Source: Myroides odoratus DSM 2801
Lineage (GTDB): Bacteria > Bacteroidota > Bacteroidia > Flavobacteriales > Flavobacteriaceae
Length of the DNA: 57,069 nucleotides
Direction of reading: 5' to 3'
Assembly (NCBI RefSeq): GCF_000243275.1
Contig: NZ_CM001437.1
Span: forward strand, 1,083,006-1,140,074
Within the stretch, counting starts at the first letter, position 1. Each line of letters opens with the position of its first letter. The notes under the pieces were generated by a model. It saw nothing but the letters and a program-made list of their open reading frames with translations, was not told the origin of the DNA and did no database searches. Positions 54,770 through 57,069 of the stretch are shown one piece after another. The position numbers and the translations under genes are program-made.

Positions 54770-55894
54770 TTATTTTTTAATTATTTTAATATGTTCTACC
54801 GTATGATCTTCCAATGTAACACGTGCTACATACAATCCAACTGGCAGATTAGCTGTTGCAATAGTTATTTCCGTTTGATTGTACGAATGATTAAACACAA
54901 GAGATTGGCTGTGGTTATAAATTTCCACTTGTTTAATCTTTTGAATAGAGACCAAATTCACAACATCTGTAGCAGGATTAGGGTACAATCTAGTTGCATG
55001 AGATTCAATATCGATAGGCTGTTCTGGTACAGCTAAAGTTTGAATAGCTTGGGGTTGTCTATTTGTATCAGTTAAAGTGCGATACGCATTAAAATAACGG
55101 AATCCCATTTCTCTTTGTCCATCTGAATCAAAGTGAATATCATCAAAACCATTATTTGGTTTATCAATTACCGTTGGAAATTCTGGATCGGCATAACTGG
55201 TATTACTAACTCGATTAGGTGTATCTTTAATAATTGCTTGTTGTACACCTCTACTTGCATTTCGACTTACCCAATACGGTACCATTCCACCTACAATAAA
55301 AGGAATATCTTGTCCCTCTACTTGATGAACATCATTTCTCATATCAGTAATCATGCCGTCAAGCGTTGTTTGATAGGGGTTCCATCCAACATTCGCTTCT
55401 CCTTGATGCCACAGGATAGCTACTAGTTTACTTCCCGGAACATTATCCAACACATAATTTACACGTTCCATAGCATCATTGTAAAATCGCTTGCCTTGAG
55501 TCCAATCCGTAATACTACTTCCAGCATATCCACAGGGAATAATAAGTACTTTTCGATTATTATCTTTCAGGTAAGTATTGATATACAGATTTGAAAACGT
55601 AGTAGCAAAGCTATTTCGGTTTGTTTGTCGCGTCCAAAAATCAAGAACTGGTCCTGCAGGATTAATTCTAAAGTTCTTACTGTCGTGTCGTTTTAATTCA
55701 TATACACGAGCATTTACCGTATCCAATTGTGCATTAAGCGGATATCCATAATGCGTATTAGATTGCCCAGCAACTAGTATAACATCATACGATAGTTCAT
55801 TAGCATCAAGTGCACAGGTTGTGTCTTGAGCTTGGAGTGCATGACTTCCCAACAAGAGTAGAAAGGCACATAAAAACGTTAGTTTTCTTCTCAT
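54770..55894 (-). CDS. Secreted SGNH/SASA esterase with T9SS sorting domain, copy 1
   Basis: 374 residues; signal peptide cleaved near LQAQ. Catalytic blocks VAGQSNTHYGYPL, IIPCGYAGSSI, WHQGEAN and FDDIHFD are all intact. The last roughly 80 residues are a type A T9SS C-terminal domain (LYPNPATDVVNL, then NLPVGLYVARV and ending IKIIKK), which directs transport across the outer membrane and surface anchoring. It is the first gene of the two-gene operon and has a full-consensus promoter. Confidence 0.92.
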   Translation of the reverse strand: MRRKLTFLCAFLLLLGSHALQAQDTTCALDANELSYDVILVAGQSNTHYGYPLNAQLDTVNARVYELKRHDSKNFRINPAGPVLDFWTRQTNRNSFATTFSNLYINTYLKDNNRKVLIIPCGYAGSSITDWTQGKRFYNDAMERVNYVLDNVPGSKLVAILWHQGEANVGWNPYQTTLDGMITDMRNDVHQVEGQDIPFIVGGMVPYWVSRNASRGVQQAIIKDTPNRVSNTSYADPEFPTVIDKPNNGFDDIHFDSDGQREMGFRYFNAYRTLTDTNRQPQAIQTLAVPEQPIDIESHATRLYPNPATDVVNLVSIQKIKQVEIYNHSQSLVFNHSYNQTEITIATANLPVGLYVARVTLEDHTVEHIKIIKK

Positions 55895-56029
55895 TATTTT
55901 ATATTTTAATTATTTTAACTACAAAAGTATGATATTTTTTTAAGTTTTAACAATTTTAAAAACAATATAAATACATTTTATTTTAAATTATAAAAATATT
56001 CTCTAAATGAGATTAAAAAAAGTAAAAAA
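55895..56029. other. AT-rich spacer with the esterase promoter
   Basis: Very A/T-rich; contains the esterase promoter at 55922-55953. Nothing else recognised before the small frame at 56030. Confidence 0.45.
55922..55953 (-). promoter_or_regulatory. Promoter of the esterase operon
   Basis: On the minus strand TTG (55951-55953), 21-base spacer and TACTTTTG (55922-55929), about 28 bases before the ATG. Confidence 0.65.
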
Positions 56030-56173
56030 ATGATTGAAATTGGGGAGAAATCAAGAGGTTACAAAAAAACCGGGCAATGTATAGTACTTAAAACAACAAA
56101 TTACGCTGATAAAGGAGGGATTGGATTCGTTATTCAAAATAAGAAAGGGGATAAAAACAAAAAAGCCTCCTAA
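56030..56173 (+). CDS. Possible 47-residue protein, unsupported by homology
   Basis: ATG 56030 to TAA 56171-56173 encodes a basic peptide with GYKKTGQCIVLKTTN and GGIGFVIQNKKGD. There is no recognised family, no plus-strand promoter and no convincing ribosome-binding site. Its stop lies inside the hairpin terminator of the minus-strand tRNA array, so chance is a good explanation. Confidence 0.2.
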   Translation: MIEIGEKSRGYKKTGQCIVLKTTNYADKGGIGFVIQNKKGDKNKKAS

Positions 56174-56190
56174 TAAATTAGGAGGCTTTT
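56150..56190 (-). terminator. Terminator of the tRNA-Thr array
   Basis: AAAAGCCTCCTAAT (56161-56174) and ATTAGGAGGCTTTT (56177-56190) form a perfect 14-bp stem; the A-rich left flank gives the U-tract on the minus strand. It directly follows the last tRNA. Confidence 0.93.
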
Positions 56191-56191
56191 G

Positions 56192-56265
56192 AGCCGATGG
56201 AGGGACTCGAACCCACGACCTGCTGATTACAAATCAGCTGCTCTAGCCAGCTGAGCTACACCGGC
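56192..56265 (-). tRNA. tRNA-Thr(UGU), copy 5 (last transcribed)
   Basis: 74 bases; cloverleaf with acceptor GCCGGTG/CATCGGC, D-stem GCTC/GAGC, anticodon stem GCTGA/TCAGC around loop TTTGTAA (anticodon UGU, reads ACN). The T-arm GTGGG-TTCGAGT-CCCTC has a U-U opposition at its second pair. No encoded CCA. Identical to the other four copies. Confidence 0.97.
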
Positions 56266-56302
56266 AACTTATTGCCTTGCAATATTTAATTTTCAAAATT
56301 TG

Positions 56303-56376
56303 AGCCGATGGAGGGACTCGAACCCACGACCTGCTGATTACAAATCAGCTGCTCTAGCCAGCTGAGCTACACCGGC
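56303..56376 (-). tRNA. tRNA-Thr(UGU), copy 4
   Basis: Identical to the copy at 56192; spaced 37 bases from it. Anticodon UGU. Confidence 0.97.
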
Positions 56377-56415
56377 GACTCAAATTGCCTTGCAATATTT
56401 AATCTTCAAAATTTG

Positions 56416-56489
56416 AGCCGATGGAGGGACTCGAACCCACGACCTGCTGATTACAAATCAGCTGCTCTAGCCAGCTGAGCTACACCGGC
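56416..56489 (-). tRNA. tRNA-Thr(UGU), copy 3
   Basis: Identical copy; the 39-base spacer is almost the same as the next ones, showing that gene plus spacer was duplicated as a unit. Confidence 0.97.
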
Positions 56490-56529
56490 GACTCAAATTG
56501 CCTTGCAATACTTAATCTTCAAAATTTTG

Positions 56530-56603
56530 AGCCGATGGAGGGACTCGAACCCACGACCTGCTGATTACAAATCAGCTGCTCTAGCCAGCTGAGCTACACC
56601 GGC
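56530..56603 (-). tRNA. tRNA-Thr(UGU), copy 2
   Basis: Identical copy; spacer of 40 bases with the repeated CTTGCAATA-type element. Confidence 0.97.
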
Positions 56604-56643
56604 GACTCAAATTGTATTGCAATATTTAATCTCGAAAATTTTG

Positions 56644-56717
56644 AGCCGATGGAGGGACTCGAACCCACGACCTGCTGATTACAAATCAGCTGCTCTAGCC
56701 AGCTGAGCTACACCGGC
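56644..56717 (-). tRNA. tRNA-Thr(UGU), copy 1 (first transcribed)
   Basis: Identical copy nearest the promoter; the promoter -7 box lies about 18 bases upstream. Confidence 0.97.
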
Positions 56718-56734
56718 GACTCATTTTTCGAGTG

Positions 56735-56764
56735 CAAATATAACACGCTTTTTCAATCTTCCAA
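56735..56764 (-). promoter_or_regulatory. Promoter of the tRNA-Thr array
   Basis: On the minus strand TTG (56762-56764), 19-base spacer and TATATTTG (56735-56742): full -33/-7 match just before the first tRNA. Confidence 0.78.
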
Positions 56765-56798
56765 CTGATTCTGCGTGTTTTTTTTCGCTTTATTTTAA

Positions 56799-57062
56799 TT
56801 ACAAGTTGTTTATTTTTTCAACTAATTGACCTGCAATATTTTCCAACTTTACAAAAACACCTTTAAAATGTGCTTTTTTGTTTTCTACTCCTTTTGCATT
56901 GATGTCAACGATCAATTCGTCAAAACTTGTCAATGCTTCTTCAATCAAAGCAGATGTTTGCTCTGTAGCACCACCTGTTGTTAATTCGTGGATATAAATT
57001 GCTTCAATGATATCTCCCAATACTTGGTGAACATCTTTCTTAAGTCCTCTTACACTTGCCAT
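56799..57062 (-). CDS. Conserved small flavobacterial protein, 87 residues
   Basis: Helical, cytosolic-looking protein: MASVRGLKKDVHQVLGDIIEAIYIHE then an acidic helical middle (SALIEEALTSFDELIVDI) and KGVFVKLENIAGQLVEKI. I recall similar unnamed proteins in Flavobacteriaceae, but no function. It is complete: ATG at 57062 lies 7 bases from the window edge. It may be transcribed with the tRNA array or separately; the array has its own promoter in the gap. Confidence 0.78.
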   Translation of the reverse strand: MASVRGLKKDVHQVLGDIIEAIYIHELTTGGATEQTSALIEEALTSFDELIVDINAKGVENKKAHFKGVFVKLENIAGQLVEKINNL

Positions 57063-57069
57063 AATAATT

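Noticed and set aside
53916..55426. Plus-strand frames opposite the two esterases
   Set aside because: Antisense shadows; similar to each other only because the esterase genes are paralogues.
56192..56717. CRISPR-like array
   Set aside because: Regular spacing of about 114 bases and identical 74-base units suggested a repeat array, but the units fold as tRNA-Thr and the spacers are also near-identical.

Overview
The window is AT-rich and reads as the chromosome of a member of the Bacteroidota, most likely family Flavobacteriaceae (a Myroides-like genus is my guess from gene content, not a search result). The evidence is: many copies of the Bacteroidetes -7 promoter box TAnnTTTG, some with a -33 TTTG; a type IX secretion (T9SS) C-terminal sorting domain; a PorV-like barrel; TonB-dependent receptors with N-terminal carboxypeptidase-regulatory-like domains; DUF4249, DUF4835, DUF3667 and DUF2147 proteins; and the order bamD-rpoZ-coaBC-DUF4835-recN. 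Most of the window is ordinary housekeeping DNA. No prophage, insertion sequence, integrase or CRISPR array was seen.

Layout. 1-2.1 kb: the 5' end of a minus-strand gene that runs off the left edge and resembles the start of Rhs/YD-repeat proteins, then a dicarboxylate (DASS) transporter gene broken by a one-base frameshift. 2.3-4.2 kb: dihydrolipoyl dehydrogenase and a small membrane protein. 4.3-9.4 kb: a LytS/LytTR two-component pair divergent from a TonB receptor-DUF4249 lipoprotein operon. 9.4-14.4 kb: bamD-rpoZ-coaBC-DUF4835-recN. 14.5-19.6 kb: an orphan membrane protein, then the operon DUF6495-ligA-DUF6913-dapA-ferritin. 19.7-21.2 kb: convergent DinB-like and WYL-regulator genes. 21.4-22.6 kb: ribosomal proteins S6-S18-L9. 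22.7-31.1 kb: an XRE-membrane regulator, a DMP19-like protein, priA, small secreted proteins including a DUF2147 pair, a YihY-type protein, nadC and a DJ-1/PfpI protein. 31.2-36.8 kb: two lipoproteins (one YceI-type), a YpdA-like flavoprotein facing a Fur-family regulator, an aromatic amino-acid permease, tcdA and tatD. 37.5-41.5 kb: valS, a DUF1573 protein and a lipoprotein. 41.6-48.0 kb: a PorV-like/DUF4105(Lnb-like)/CpsB operon, pssA, DUF3667, a NYN-LOTUS protein and a LOG-family protein. 48.2-52.3 kb: an outer-membrane receptor and a cardiolipin synthase. 52.6-55.9 kb: a surface-type protein and two tandem secreted SGNH/SASA esterases, one carrying a T9SS sorting domain. 56.2-57.1 kb: five identical tRNA-Thr(UGU) genes and a conserved small protein.

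How the parts work together. Envelope biology dominates the non-housekeeping content: receptor/lipoprotein pairs, outer-membrane assembly (BamD), T9SS-linked factors and cargo, phospholipid head-group synthesis (PssA, Cls) and a possible lipoprotein acyltransferase. Transcription units are tightly packed and end in strong, often bidirectional hairpins.

The least expected non-gene signal is a set of low-complexity word repeats with 7-, 8- and 9-base periods in gaps beside terminators (about 9416, 21178, 22644 and 50651-50833). I did not find a clearly new multi-gene defence or metabolic system. The best leads are the esterase cluster, the PorV-like/Lnb-like/CpsB operon, the word repeats and the frameshifted transporter.
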